The position numbers and the translations under genes are program-made. The notes below the pieces were generated by a model. That model saw only the letters and a program-made list of their open reading frames with translations. It ran no database searches and was not told the DNA's origin. Positions 11,112-26,600 of a DNA stretch of 64,000 bases are shown here, in pieces. Numbering within the stretch: the stretch's first letter is position 1; every line of letters begins with the position of its first letter. The stretch comes from Motacilla alba alba (Eukaryota > Chordata > Aves > Passeriformes > Motacillidae): contig NC_052027.1 of NCBI RefSeq assembly GCF_015832195.1, forward strand, positions 9,234,149-9,298,148, written 5' to 3'.

Positions 11112-14100
11112 CTCCCACCGCCCGCTGCAGAGCCTCAGCCACCGCCGCCACGTATGGCTCCAGACACCGGCCCCTCTGCCGAGCTGGGCCTGCCAGTGCC
11201 CGCAAGAACCCCTCCATCTCGCCGGGCAGTGCGAAGGCAGGGGCTGCCCGCAGGGCTGGGGGCACTGCCGGCACCAAGGCCTCCAGCCGGGCCACCACGT
11301 AGTGCCCACGGGCCACCGCCAACACTGGCATGGCGCAGGACAGAGCCGCCGCAAACACCTCGCAGGGTGCCACAGTGGGGACATCATCAGGGTCAGGGTT
11401 GTGCTGGGGACTGAGGCTGCTTTCAGCAGCCCCGGACTCTGGCACAACCCTGGCCCCGGCGTCCCACTGCTGTGCAGCAGCCGCAGCTGCTGGAGAGAGG
11501 AGGAGGATGATGGTGTCGCTGTCACGCAGTGCCCGGTGGTGCTGGGCGTGCAGCCAGGGCAGCGGCCCCAAAGCTGCTACCCCGCTGCCACCTCCCGGTG
11601 CCGCCACCACCGTCAGCCCCAGTGAGTGCAGAGCTGCCATCAAGGCACACGCTGCCCGCTCCGCCACCGGCTCTGCTGCGTGCACCAGCAGGGCCCGCCG
11701 GCCCTGCAGAGGACCTGAGGGGGAGATCATCAGTGCCTGGATCCCTCTAGGCACCCCGCACCTAGCCCATGGTGGGAGCCATACCGGGAAGCACCCATGA
11801 TGGGTGCCTCTGTCAGCCAAGCCCTGCAGCACCCCCTGTACCCAAGCTAAAGAACAGCCATGATGGGAAGCAGCTGAGACCACCACTGGGGTGAGTCCCC
11901 CGATCCCCCTGTCAAACCCTTTACCTACCCTAAGGGACAGACATGGGAGGCAGGTTGCATCTGCCCACCCCCCATGGGGTTCTCAACCTCTACTCTGTTT
12001 CCCCACACCCCTACCTAGCTTGTCAGGCAGGCAAACATGAACTAATCTGGGTGGGGGACCCCCTCACTCTGTCCTCTGCCCCCTCTGGGATAGGTATAGA
12101 CTGCCCACTCCCCCCGAGGCCCCAGGCTCAACCCACACTCACCCTTGGAGCCATAGCCAGCCCTCAGGGATTTCAGCCATCCTGCAGGGAGGACAGGCAG
12201 TGAGGTCCCAGGAGCAGTCCCAGCCCAGGCACAGCCCCCAGAAGTGCACCACTCACCTTTCATGTCCTCCTTCTTCATCAAGAGCAGCAGTAGGAGACAG
12301 GCAGCTCCCAGTAGCACCCCCATCCACACCAGTGCCCAGTGGGTACGCAGGTCTGCAGGGCAGGATCTGCATCCACCATGGGCCCCCGGCACCCAGCAAA
12401 GGTCTCCAGTGGCTCCACATGGGGGTTCCCTCCCTCAGCCCTCCATTATCCCTCCTCTCCCCCACCGTGGCTGTCAACACTCACACTTGTGCAGGGGACA
12501 GGCCCAGAGCACACCACCAGTTCTGTTTGATGGGTGCCACAGCTGTGGGGGACACAGGGACATGTCAGACACTGCCCAGTCCCTGCCCACTGCCCACCGC
12601 CCACTCGCACTGACCTGCTGGCACTGCCCCCCTGCCACATCCTGCTGCAGACCCTGCTCCAGCAGACCAGGGTGCCCTGCTTCCTGCAACAACACAGCAG
12701 GTCAGACAGCAGTGCCACCACTGCTGGATACAGGGGTTCCTGTGCCCCCAGTGCCACTGCTGCCAGGACATGTGGGTCCCTTCCTCTTTACCCTGCTGGT
12801 GAAGCTGGCAAGGGGTGTGCAGACACCCCGCTCCACGGCACACAGCGAGGCATTCCCGCCCTGCTCCAGCAGCAGGAGGTCATCGGGGCGGCCGGGCAGC
12901 GCTCCTGGGAATGTGCCAGCGGGCTGGGTGGGTGGTGAAGGGTGGCCAAGGAGGGGTCCCTCCCCAGATGGACCGACAGGCCCTCTACCCTCCCACCCCA
13001 GCAGTACTCACGGTCCCGCAGGCACTGGGTCAGCCGGACCTGCCCACTGCTCCACACCTGCCCCAGAGAGTGGATTAATAGTGCTTGGGGGTGATGTGGG
13101 GCTGCCTATGGGGCAGCTGTGGGGCAGAGTGGTGTCCTACCTGCACGCAGAGGTTAGGGTGTGGCCGCAGGCCTCCAAACTCCTGGGGTCCCTGTGAGTG
13201 CAAGGGATGCTCCGTAACTGTCACCACCATCCTTCCCAAAGCTCCCAGTGCCCCACAGAGCCCCACTCACCTTCCCCCTGGCAGGCTGCTGCAGGCCAGG
13301 GAGGGGCTGGCAGGGCCCGGAGGGCACTGGCTGCCAGCAGGGCACCAGGTCAGCCAGGAGGTCGCACGGGGCTGAGAGGGAGCAGGTCAGCACCTGCCCC
13401 TCGATGTGCAGGACCAGCCGGCTCTGCGCCCACAGTCGCTCCCAGGCCTCAGCATCTGCAGGGGCACCAGGAGAGGAGTGTCACTCCATGTGGCATCTCC
13501 TCAAGTCCCCCTGTGTCCCAGCCCCCTAAAGCCCAGCCTCAGAGTGAAGGTACCATGAGAGAAGGGGCACAGGGTGGCCCGTAGTGGGTCCTGGGTTTCT
13601 GGCCAGACCTGGGAGTGGGGAGAAAGACAAGAAGAGTATTCATGATGTGACCATGACCTGGCCAGCCCCCTTGGGATGCCAGAGGGAGATATAAGGAGCT
13701 TGGAGCCCCTCTTTAGTGGCCACTTATCCTGCCACCCCCACAGTGCCCGGTCAGATGCTCACCTGCAGGCAGAGACAGGGCAGTACCTCATCGGCGGGCA
13801 GGACATAGTTCATGGGACTGCTCTGCTACCAGCAACCAGATGTGGGTCACCCCATGGCAAATCGCCACCAGCAGGGTCACCCAGGGGGATCTGCTCCCAG
13901 GGGACCCTCTCCCAGCACACTGCCTATAACACAGACACAGCTTCTCGGGAACGGGGAGGAGGGCAGCAACCGGAGAACAGGCAGGGTAGGGGGTCAGGGA
14001 ATGGCGTGCATACTCACCATGGTCACCACATGCCCCGGCCCACTGGTGCCATGGCTATGGTTGTGGTAGAGCCAGAGTATGTAGCTGTGCCCTACTGCAG

Positions 14101-15363
14101 CCCCCTCCACCTCCACAACCACCTCCTTCTGCCTCGGGGAGACCCGCAGCCTGGGCACTGTATGAGAGCCAGCTCAGGTCACCCAGCTCCTGGCGCTGCC
14201 CACCCAGCACCATGGCACGGGGCATGGCACCCCCAGGGCCACTCTCACCCGTGGTGTCCACCGCCCAGCTCTCCCCAGGGGATGCAAACCGAGGCGGGGT
14301 AACACCAGCACCTACCTTGGCACTGGGGGACAGCAGTCTGTGCTGCAGGCCACGAACAGTCTGTGGGGACAGCGGATCAGTGGGCAGAGGGGCTGGGGCC
14401 ACTGCAGGGGACCTGCCGGGGCTTACCTGGCACCCGCTGCTGCTGGCTCAGCCTCTGCCGGCCCCGTGAGTTCATGTATGCTGAGATGCGGAGTTCGGAG
14501 CCCAGCGGCGCCTCAAAGCACCGGAAGATCACCCAACCCTGGGCAGGAAAACCACCACCCCACTGCGGTGAGGCACCGGCACCGCCAGCACCCACCTCCC
14601 TGGGGCACAGGAACGGGACCCCCACGCCACAGAGATGTGCTGATGCCAGTGCCCACATCCCCAGTGCCCAGGGACTGGCAGTGTAGGGACACTGATTCCC
14701 GGTGCCCCGCACCTACGTACCACGGTTCGGCCGCGCAGCGTGGGGCCCAAGGGTGCCCAGACCTCCACGGCCACGCAGCGGGATGAGGCATACGCGTGCC
14801 CAGAGAGCAGCAGCAGCCCAGTAACGTTGGGCTGGGACGGGGTGGCCCCAGTCGCTGGTGACCACTGTCCCCTATCACCGCTATCGCCTGTCCCAGAGGT
14901 GCCCGGCTGCACGGAGCGGCGGGACTCGGTGGCGGGGCCGGGGGCAGGTGGCAAGGCCAGGCGCACGCGTGCCTCCAGGCAGGGCGCGCAAGCCATGGGC
15001 TCGGTGCAGCGCAGCGCCGGCTCCAGCCGCAGGCGAGCCAAGGCCAGCTCGTGCCTGGGCCCCGGGGGCTCTGTCCCGCACAGCACATCGGTGTCTGGGG
15101 CGACAGAGAGGGCAGCATGGGGCCGGAGTCCCCGTGCCCCGGCCGGGGTGGGGGCCGTGGCGTGGCGGTGGCACTTACCCAGGAGGCGGCAGGCGAGGCC
15201 CTGCGGGAGGCAGGCGTGAGGCCGGCGCTGCTGCCAGGTGCCCGACGCCCGCGCGCCGCTGACGCCAACCCACCTGGGAGCAGGCCAGGGTGTCGCGGGG
15301 GTCCCCACGGCCACCCGCCGAGCCCAGCACCAGCACCAGCAGGAGCTGCGTCAGTGCGTGCAT
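11107..15363 (-). CDS. IL17RC: Interleukin-17 receptor C
   Basis: Eighteen exons close in frame to 722 residues (human about 720): 15363-15274, 15200-15179, 15094-14721, 14538-14427, 14360-14316, 14270-14249, 14150-14018, 13822-13763, 13608-13554, 13455-13271, 13182-13141, 13057-13012, 12904-12792, 12683-12615, 12542-12485, 12352-12257, 12181-12143, 11714-11107. A signal peptide is followed by the cysteine-rich ectodomain, with motifs such as PCLCLQVWP and HPNLCVQ shared with mammalian IL17RC. One membrane helix lies near 482-500. The last exon carries the cytoplasmic SEFIR domain with the GPLPWLHAQ motif. The human receptor pairs with IL17RA to bind IL-17A and IL-17F. The 22-nt exon 14270-14249 is the weakest call, because its acceptor has a poor pyrimidine tract, though frame demands it. 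IL17RE lies just upstream on the same strand. Confidence 0.92.
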
Positions 15364-15826
15364 GGCGGGGCCGGGGCCTCGGGGTGCCCCGGCCCCACGC
15401 TGGCTACTCCCCAGCAGCCCCTCTCCCGGCTCCACGGGCCCCACCGCCGCCGCCGGCTCCCGCTTCCTGCTCCGATCCCGGACACCCGGGTCCTTGCGTG
15501 GCGTCAGCAACCGCCCTGGGGTGGGGCCTCCTGCTCCCGCACCGACCGCGGAGGGCTCCGTGTCCCGCCACCCTTGGCGAGGGCTTGGGGCCCCACAGAG
15601 ACGAGTTGGCTCGATGGCACGGGCACGGCGCCAGGCTGGCCCCAGGCAGCCGCAGCGGCCGTGGGACATGGTGTGGCACCGTGCCGGTACAGGCTGTGCC
15701 CAGCCGGGTGCGTCCTCTCGCCCCTCCGTGCTGCAGAGGAGCACCGGGCAGCCCCCAGTCCTCCAGGGCACCAACAGATCTCCCCCGGTACACCAGAGAG
15801 ACAACAGGGCAGGGTGAAATGACACC

Positions 15827-15832
15827 TTTATT
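15827..15832 (-). terminator. IL17RE: IL17RE poly(A) signal
   Basis: AATAAA on the minus strand, about 500 bases beyond the IL17RE stop and 464 bases before the IL17RC start codon. This leaves little room for a separate IL17RC promoter. Confidence 0.8.
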
Positions 15833-16327
15833 GCTTCCACCCCAGACCAAGTCCTGCTGGCAGTGTCGAGGCAAAGAGCAAGGCCGGGCTGTGCCCAGCA
15901 CCCGCCCCTGTAGCCACCTGTGCGTGGGCAGGGCAGGGAGCCTCCCCATCTCTCAGCTTCTTCCTGCACCATCCCAACTCCTCACTTTTCTGTGGCGTCC
16001 AAAGGGGCTTCTATGGGCTCTCCTCTGGAGCAGGTCCCTGTATGGGAATAAAGCTGCCCCCGCTTGGGACAGCATCTCTGCTCCCGGCCACAGATGACAG
16101 CTGGATGCTCGCTCCGGCCCCAGCGGCACACTCCATGACTGAGGCCAGTCCTGCTTGGACCCCCACAGCTCTTCCCAGGGCACCCATGGGTGCCCCTCCT
16201 GCCGCTGCAGTGGGCACACGCTCACCTGAGCCTGCCTTTTCCTGGCAGCACCCCTGCCCTCACCGGGGGGCTATGCCCAGCCCCACACCCCCTGCAGCCA
16301 TGCCCAGCTCAGGCCCAGCCCGGGCAC

Positions 16328-19300
16328 TCAGGTGCCAGAAGCTGCCCCGGGAGGCCGGGACGGGGGACTGCCCTCCCTAGCCCCCAGCAGCCGATGCAGG
16401 AGGCCTCCTGCCCTGCCCCAACGGCAGTGGCGAGGGGCCGGGGGGCTGCCCCGCAGGGCCCCCAGCAGACCGGGCAGCTGTCGGGGCAGGCGGTAGGTGG
16501 GCAGGGGCCGCAGGGGTCGGGGCACATCGCGGGGGCTGCAGAGCCGGCTGAAGTATGCCAGGACCCAGCCGCCGCCGCGGCCCGCCGTCCCCAGCTCCCC
16601 ATGCAGGCAGGCCATGGCTGCCCCAAAAATGTCATGGGCATCCGCGGGCGTCCCGTCGGCCATCCCGACCTGCCACCGATGAAAGAGCCGGGCACTGCCC
16701 CGGCTCCAGAGGAGGAGGACAGTGCCACGCTGGCGGCCCACGCGGCCCCGCTGGGCGTAGAGCCAGGGCAGGGCACCCGCCTGACCCAAGCCACCTGCTT
16801 CCCACAGGTCCAGGCGCACGTCGCAGCCCAGCCCCGTGCGCAGCCGCTCGGCCAGGGCACACACCAGCCCCAGGTGCTCCTCTGAGTCTGGTGAGTACAG
16901 CAGCAGCACGGGGCGCCTGCCAGGGACACCTGCAGGGTGGAGGGGACAGCAGTGACAGCTCAGCTCCATGTCCTACTGGCATCCCCTGGGATCCAACAGC
17001 ATCTGCCATCCACCACCCTGGGACCCTCTGCAGCCCAGGAACTGGCACCCTTTGGCACTCCAGCCCCTCTTGCCGTCCCTCCTGCAGCCCCCTTGGGTGC
17101 TCCTCACCATCATTTGGCCTCCAGGAACCACGGCAGTTGAGGAGCAGCACAGTCACCACCAGTCCCAGTGCCAGCACCAGCCCCAGCAGCCCGAAGTGCC
17201 TGCGGGAGACTGGGAAAGGGGCAGTAAAGGGGCTGTCTGCCCATTTCCACTGCCCCCTGAGTCCCCTCCAGGACCCTCTCTCACCATCAGGACAGAGCAG
17301 CTGCTTCCGAGCAAAATGCACATCCGAACGCCACACCTGGGGAAGGGGCTGGGTAAGAGGGGGACACCATGGTGGGTCCCCCGTAGCACAGATGGCTGCA
17401 CAAGGGTCACCTTACCAGCACGCAGCTGCCCAGGACCTGCACTGGCAGCAGCAGCGCCAACTCCCCTGGAGCAGAGCCCTCTGGCTGCAAAGTAGAAGGG
17501 CAGGGTCAGTGCGGGTCTGTACCCACCACGTCCCCCCCAGCCCTGCAGCACTCACCTGTGACAGTGAGCCCTGTGACTCACCTGTGTGACAGTGTAGAGG
17601 GGGGCCTCAGGTTCACACTGCCCACCCCGGCGCTGGCACAGGGCTGCACTGAAGGCTGCAGGGATGCGGGAGGTGAGGTGCAGGTGCAGCTGGAGCCCCC
17701 AGACACTCACTGAGACATTCCAGGCAGTCTCTGAGGCCACCAAAGAGAGAGGGGAGGTTGCAGGATGCCCAACAGCATGAGAGGTGCAAGGGACCCCAGG
17801 GCAGGGATGTGCTTAGCCTAGGGCTGCATTCCACCCATAGGACTCACCTGGCTGGTGGGGACACTCCACATGGCTGCTGTTCTTGTAGGAGAACTGAGGG
17901 GAGGTGGGATCAACAAAGGGCAGGGTGAGCTGCTCTCGCCCACCACAGCCCCCAAGCCCCTTCTGAGATGATGCTCACCCACCCACAGGGGCTTACTCGG
18001 AAGCAGAGCTGGGGGTGCACATCCACCTTGTCCAGTACGTACACCTGGAACAAATGGAGAGTGTGTCACAGTTACCACCTCTGACCCACACACTGCCCTG
18101 TAGGGACCCTGAGACCCAGTGGATGCCCCAGCAAGTGACACGGTCCCACATCCTGTGACACCTCAAGGTCAGGAGCCCTCACCTGCTCATCCTCAATGGC
18201 TGTAGAATTGGGGATGTCGTGACAGGGTGCATTCTCATCTGCTGCCTCCCTCCAGCAGAGGGTGGCCCGTGGGTGCAGGGGGCAGCTGGCACTCAGCACC
18301 ATCGCCATCTGGTCCTTGCTGCTGGTGCTGTAGTCATGGAAGCTCACCGAGGACCACAGCTCAGGGCCATCTGTGGGGCACATCAGTGGGGTGGGGAGAC
18401 ATGGGGGGACACCCTTGGGACTCAGCTCCCCTCCCCACAGGCACCAGGCACTCACAGGCATCTGGCCGGTCACGGAAGGGGCAGTGTTTTCTCCGTGGGC
18501 TGTCGTGGTGGGAGTAGGAGGCCTGGGGCAGCAGAGCATGATAGTCAGAGCAGGATATGTCCCCCCTCCTCATGCAAGGGCAAAGAGGCTCTGATGGCTG
18601 TAGGGGAGGGCAACCCACCTCAATGCACAGGCAGGGCACCAGGAACTCATACGGCAGTGAGATGTGGTGGCCTCCTGGCACCAGCACCTGCAATGTGGAA
18701 AGAGCATCAGCTGGCAGGGATTGTGTCCCCCAGTTTGGGACGGGGGTGTCGGGGGGCAGAGCCACTACCTGCTGGTGGAAGGGCCGGGGCAGCTCCTCAC
18801 ACTCCAGGGCCAGCTGGTGGCACAGCCGCACCAGGAGGGCAGGACCCGCGGGCACCCACACCTCAATGGCCCGCACCTCAGGGACCCAAGCATGGGTAAA
18901 GACAGGCCCTGCAAAGCAGGCAGGGGGTCAGCTGGTACCGGTGTCCCCCCAGGACACCCCCCAACCCCTTCAGTCTCACCGGGTGGCTCAGCGGTGACCA
19001 TATGGCTGCAGCTTAGGGCCAAGCCCCGATCTGGGATGGTGCGAAGGGAGACGAGGACTCGCCGCCCGCTCTCTGCCGGGAAGCAGTCGAACTGCACCTG
19101 CCACTGCCGGGAGCAGGGGGTCAGTGGGGGGACTCCGGGCCTTGGTGTGCCCCGCTCCATCCCCACCGCAGACTCACCGCTGAGCTGCCCGACGCCCGGC
19201 GTCGCTGCCAAACCTGCAGCCAGCCAGCCCGGTTGGAGCCCAGCTCCAGGAAGGTGAGCTGCAGTCCCCGGACACCGCCGAGCTCTGCGAGAAACGGGCG

Positions 19301-20194
19301 TGGGGTGCTGACACGGGTGGGGGACCGGCTGTGTGTCCCCTGCCGCGGGGATGCCCGGCCTCGCCACCCCCGCCCGTACCTGAGGCGGGGAGGGCCAGGC
19401 GCACCCGCAGGCAGGGCTGGCAGGGCTGCGCGGGCAGGCACAGCCGGGCACGGCTCAGCGACAGGGCGGGCGGCTCCAGCGGCGGCCCGGGGCGGGAAGG
19501 GCGGCGGCAGCGGGGGCGGCTCAGCGTCCTGTCGGCTGCAGGGGGAGAGCAGACGGGGGGCGGCCGTGCGCCGGGGGTCCCGCAGGAAACAGGAGCCCAG
19601 GGGACGGGGAGTGCTTGGAAGGGGGAGAGCCCCGGGGAGGTGTAGTCGGAAGGGAGGTGCCCCGGGGATCCAGAGTCCTGACAAACCGGGAGCCTCGGTG
19701 ATTCGGGCTCCTCGGAAGCGGGAATCTTTGGGGGTCGGGAGTGCTCGGAAACAGGGAGCTCCGGAGGTGCGGAGTCTTTGGAAGCGGGGAGCCCCAGGAG
19801 CCAGGAAATTCCGGGGATCGGGAGTCCTCGGAAGCGGGGAGCCCGGTGCCCCGGAAACCTGGAGCGCCCCGCCCCCGCGCCCCCATCCTCCAGGAGCCAG
19901 TAGCCGCGGGCAGGGGCAGCCCCACCATCCCGCCGCAGCCTGGAGCCGGTATCGCCGGGCAGGAGCAGCCCCGCGCTGACAGCCCTGCCCCGCCGCTACT
20001 CACCGGTGGCGCGGCACTCCTGCAAGCAAAGAGACGGGGTGAGCGCGGCGCCGCCCGCCCCCCACCTTCCCCCGCCACTTCCCTTCCCCGTTGCTCACGA
20101 AGTTGGCGGAGACCCGGAGGCGGGTCACGGCGGCCCCGGTCCCGCACGGTAGCAGCAGCAGCAGCGCGGCGGCGAGCAGCACCGGGCGCCCCAT
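16328..20194 (-). CDS. IL17RE: Interleukin-17 receptor E
   Basis: Sixteen exons close in frame to 676 residues (human 667): 20194-20099, 20019-20004, 19535-19380, 19284-19178, 19103-18980, 18908-18769, 18687-18619, 18522-18456, 18370-18183, 18044-17997, 17893-17848, 17730-17582, 17484-17416, 17336-17285, 17209-17108, 16929-16328. The signal peptide is about 22 residues. The ectodomain includes LPYEFLVPCLCIE and a NSSHVECPHQ block typical of the family. A membrane helix lies near 449-467 and a SEFIR domain with LDLWEAG, ALPWLYAQ and LAYFSRLCS motifs follows, which separates it from IL17RC. In mammals IL17RE with IL17RA is the IL-17C receptor of epithelia. Exon 2 is only 16 nt. The start ATG lies 138 bases from the JAGN1 poly(A) signal. 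Confidence 0.93.
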
Positions 20195-20331
20195 GGCCGA
20201 GCGCCGCCGCTCCCCGCCCCGCCCCGGGGCCGGCCCCGCCGCATTCCTCCACCGGCACGTGCGGCCCCGCCGGCCCCCCCGCCAGGCGGCGCTTCCTGCG
20301 GCGCAGACACGCGTGGGAGAGCGGACGGTGC

Positions 20332-20337
20332 TTTATT
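20332..20337 (-). terminator. JAGN1: JAGN1 poly(A) signal
   Basis: AATAAA on the minus strand, 225 bases beyond the JAGN1 stop codon and 138 bases upstream of the IL17RE start codon. Confidence 0.85.
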
Positions 20338-20561
20338 TCCATAGAGCAACGCGCGGAGGAAGGGGCACGCACCCCAGGGACCCTCCACGGCCCCAGCCCT
20401 CGGGGGTCTCCCCCTCGCATGCGAGCCCGGGGCCGTGGTGTGGCTCAGACACCCAACCCCGTGGTCCCCGAGGATCCCCCACGCACCGGAGCTGCGCCAG
20501 CGCCGCCCCACAGGACTGAACTGCAGAGCTTCAGCACCTCACGGAGCCCACCTATCCCCAC

Positions 20562-23312
<2,751 letters not shown>

Positions 23313-23367
23313 GAGCCCTAGTGCTGCAGGGGGACGCCCACTCCACCCTTCTGCTCTCTGCCACCCC

Positions 23368-23373
23368 ATTAAA
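23368..23373 (+). terminator. RPUSD3: RPUSD3 poly(A) signal
   Basis: ATTAAA, the commonest variant signal, lies 56 bases after the RPUSD3 stop codon. The opposing TTLL3 stop codon is at 23667-23669, and I saw no canonical minus-strand signal for TTLL3 in between. Confidence 0.7.
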
Positions 23374-23666
23374 ATCCCCGCCCCCCTGTTGTCTGGGTGG
23401 CCCAGCACTCAGTTCTTTTCTTGGCACACAGAGGATGCTTTTCTCCTGGCTGTCCCTCTGGGGGCACCAGCCCTGCCACCACTCTCTGCCTGCCCTGGTT
23501 CCAAGTGCTAGAATGCAGCAGTGTCATCACCCACCGCAGCTCTGGCTGGCAAGGGCGACCATAGGCAGGAGCAGAGGCAGCTTTTCCCACCCACAGCCCC
23601 ATCCCAGGGGCAGTCCTAGCCCTCCCCACAGCTCTCACCCACAGAAGGTCTGAGACAGACTCCTTA

Positions 23667-26600
23667 TCACAGAATCATTTTAAAGCGCGGGAGGAGCTGG
23701 GTACCACAACACAGCAGTGGGAGCTCCTTGGGATCAGGGGCAGCCAGTGTTGGCTCAGCAAGGACAGGCAAGGTGCTGTCCACTCCTGGGGCTGTCTCAG
23801 TGTCCCAAGTCTTCTGCATCCCTCTGGGAGCTGCTGTGTCCTTCTGCTCCAGGCCTGGGGTCCTGGTGCTCTGTGCAGACAGAGGCTGTTGCAGGGGCTT
23901 GGCAGGAGGGAAGGAGCGTGCAGAACCCTGGGCTAGCCAGGGGTTTCTGGGGATTCCCCGGGGTGGTGGCATCGGCACCCAATCCAGGGGACAGCCGTTC
24001 ATCTGGGGCTGCCCAGGCAGGTGACCGAGCCGTGGCAGCCCCTGGCTCCCAGCAGAGGAGGCCTGAGGCTTTGGTGGTGCTGGGGGGTCAGAGCTGGTGG
24101 AAGGGCAGTGGCTCTGTTGCTCCAGAGGAGGCAGCTTCTTTCTTGCTGCTCTGGGCTGGGTCCCCTGGGTGGTTCTGCCCCCTGGGGACACGGAGCTCTT
24201 GGAGGCACTGGGCAGCGTGGTAGGAGATCGATGCCGTGCTCTCTGGGGCGCCTGGGTGGTTCTGGCCCTTGGGGACACGGAGCACTTGGAGGCACTGGGC
24301 AGCGTGGCAGGAGATCGATGCCGTGCTCTCTGGGTGGTTCTGCCCCCTGGGAACAGGGAGAGCCTGGGGGCACCGGGCGCACTGGTGGAGAGCTGACGCT
24401 GCGCTCGCTTGCGTACTCGGGTGGCTCTGGCCCCTGGGGACACAGAGAGCTTGGGGGCACCGGGCGCACTGGTGGAGGACTGACGCTGCGCTCGCTTGCG
24501 TACTCGGGTGGCTCTGGCCCCTGGGGACACAGGGTCTTGGAGAGTATTGTCCGCAGCGGTGGGGGGCTTGTCCTGGGCTTGCTCTTGTTCCGACTGGAGG
24601 CTCTTCAGGGAACAGCCTTTGACCATCAGCTTCACACGTACCGACAGAGGCTTGGGCACAGCTGCCTGCAGGGAGACAGCAGGTAGTGGGGGGCTCAGGG
24701 CGTCTGGGCGGCCTGTGGCCCCCCCATCCCCCCAGCCTACCTCCTTGTAGAGGAGCTCAAACGCTCCGATGGAGCAGGTGGGGTTGTCCTTGCGGTCGAG
24801 CACAAGGCACAGCGTGTCCCGCTGCACGTTGGCACAGAGCCGTCGGGTCACTGCCGAGGAGGGGCTCATGGTGGGGCAGGAGTTGATCTCCAGCAGCCAG
24901 GGCTGGTAGTCCTCCCCGACAACAAAGTCGGCCCCATAGAGCTCAAAGTTGCCCTTGCGGAAGCGCACCCGGTCCCGGGCACTGCGCAGAGCGTTCAGGA
25001 TCGCCGCCTTCATGCCGGGCACCAGCACCTTGTGCCAAGCATCTGCCTGCCCCAGCTGTGCCAGGTATTCCTGGAACTGCTCGTTTGACCAGATCTTGTC
25101 GGGGGGCACACGGGAATCCTGGTCTGGTGACGTCTTGTACCACTTCTGGACGGAGACGTTGCAGAGGTGCCTGGCACTGGCGCGGGGAGAGTGGGGCTAG
25201 GTCAGGGGGTGCCAGGGTGCTGGGGAGCCAGGGTGGGGGGCACTCACCGCTCCAGGTGATGCAGGGAGAAGGGCCGGGAGCAGAAGCGCAGGTAGCAGTC
25301 TTGGTAGAACCAGACGGTCAGTGGCTTCCAGTCAGTCACAACAAACCACTGCCGGATGTCGAATTTGGTGCCGAAAATGGTCAGCAGCCGTTCCACGTAC
25401 TTCTGCACCACCCATCTGCCCACCTGCACCGAGGGTGCTGTGCAGCTCCATGCCAGCTGCAGCATCTCCTCCAGCCGTGTCATGCAGATGATGCCTGGGA
25501 AACACAGTCATAGTGGGACTCCTCCTAAATGGGGAGCTTCTGTGTGCTCCCCACTCCCCCCCGCCTTACCCCTGCCTTGGGATTCAGCACCAGGCTTAAG
25601 GATCCAGACGTTGAGCTTGCCCTCCATGTCAAGCTGGGGCAGCTTCTCTGCCAGGCTCTGCAGCAGGTTCTGGCACTGCTTCCGCTGCTCCCTGGTCAGC
25701 ACCAGCCCTGCCCCCTCACTGTGGGGGGAAGGGGGCCTCAGCAGCAGCCCTGCCACGGTGCCCCCTGTCCCCCCCGTCCTAGTCAGCACTCACTGTGCCA
25801 CACGGTAGTATTGCAGCAGGAAGTGGTCCCAGTCGATGCACGTCCTGCAGGGGGACGGGGTGTTCCTGTCGATGTCCTCGTGCTGCAGAACCCCCAGGTG
25901 CTGCTTACAGACCTCCAGGGCTTCCTCCACCAGCTCAGGATACAGGGGGGAGCCTGGCCGTGCTGTGGAATGCTTGGGATGAGAGATGTGACTCCTATGC
26001 CAGCTTTGGGGACAGAGCCTCCCTGTGGGATGGGTAGCTTTGGGTGCGTGGGGATGGGGTTGGGAGCAGAGCACCATAAGCTGGGCTAGTAGGAGGGAGT
26101 GGGGGATCCCAGGCCACAGCCATGAGCAGAGGCTGTGCCTCCAAGCTCAGCCATCAGTTGTCCCTAACCCTGTACTCTCTGCCATCATCTCCAGGCCCAG
26201 CTCCATGTACTCACCTTCCCCCTTGGCAGAGTTTGGGACCTGCTCAGTCCTCGCTGGCCTGTCCCCAGCCTCCTCCAGGGCCAGTTTGAGCAGGCTGCGT
26301 GCTGCTGTCAAGCAGAAATCCTCTGCAAGAGGGAGGCATCATCCCCAGCCAGTCTTGCGCAGGACATTGGAGCAGTGGGGGCACAAGGAGGGACAGGAGG
26401 GCAACAGCCTTCAGCTCACCAATGAAAGCTTCTCGATCATCTCTGGTCCCCAGCCGGTAGCACCGGGGGAAGAAGGTGTTGGGGTCAGCTTGCTCGATCC
26501 ACGGCAGGTTTTGTAGGCTGATGCACAGCCCCTCCTGTTTAGAGGAAGTTGTCAGTCCCTACTGGACACCATGCCCCTCCCCAAGGGCTCCAGCCTCCCA

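Noticed and set aside
16046..16051. AATAAA on the + strand
   Set aside because: It is antisense within the IL17RE 3' untranslated region, and no + strand gene ends there.
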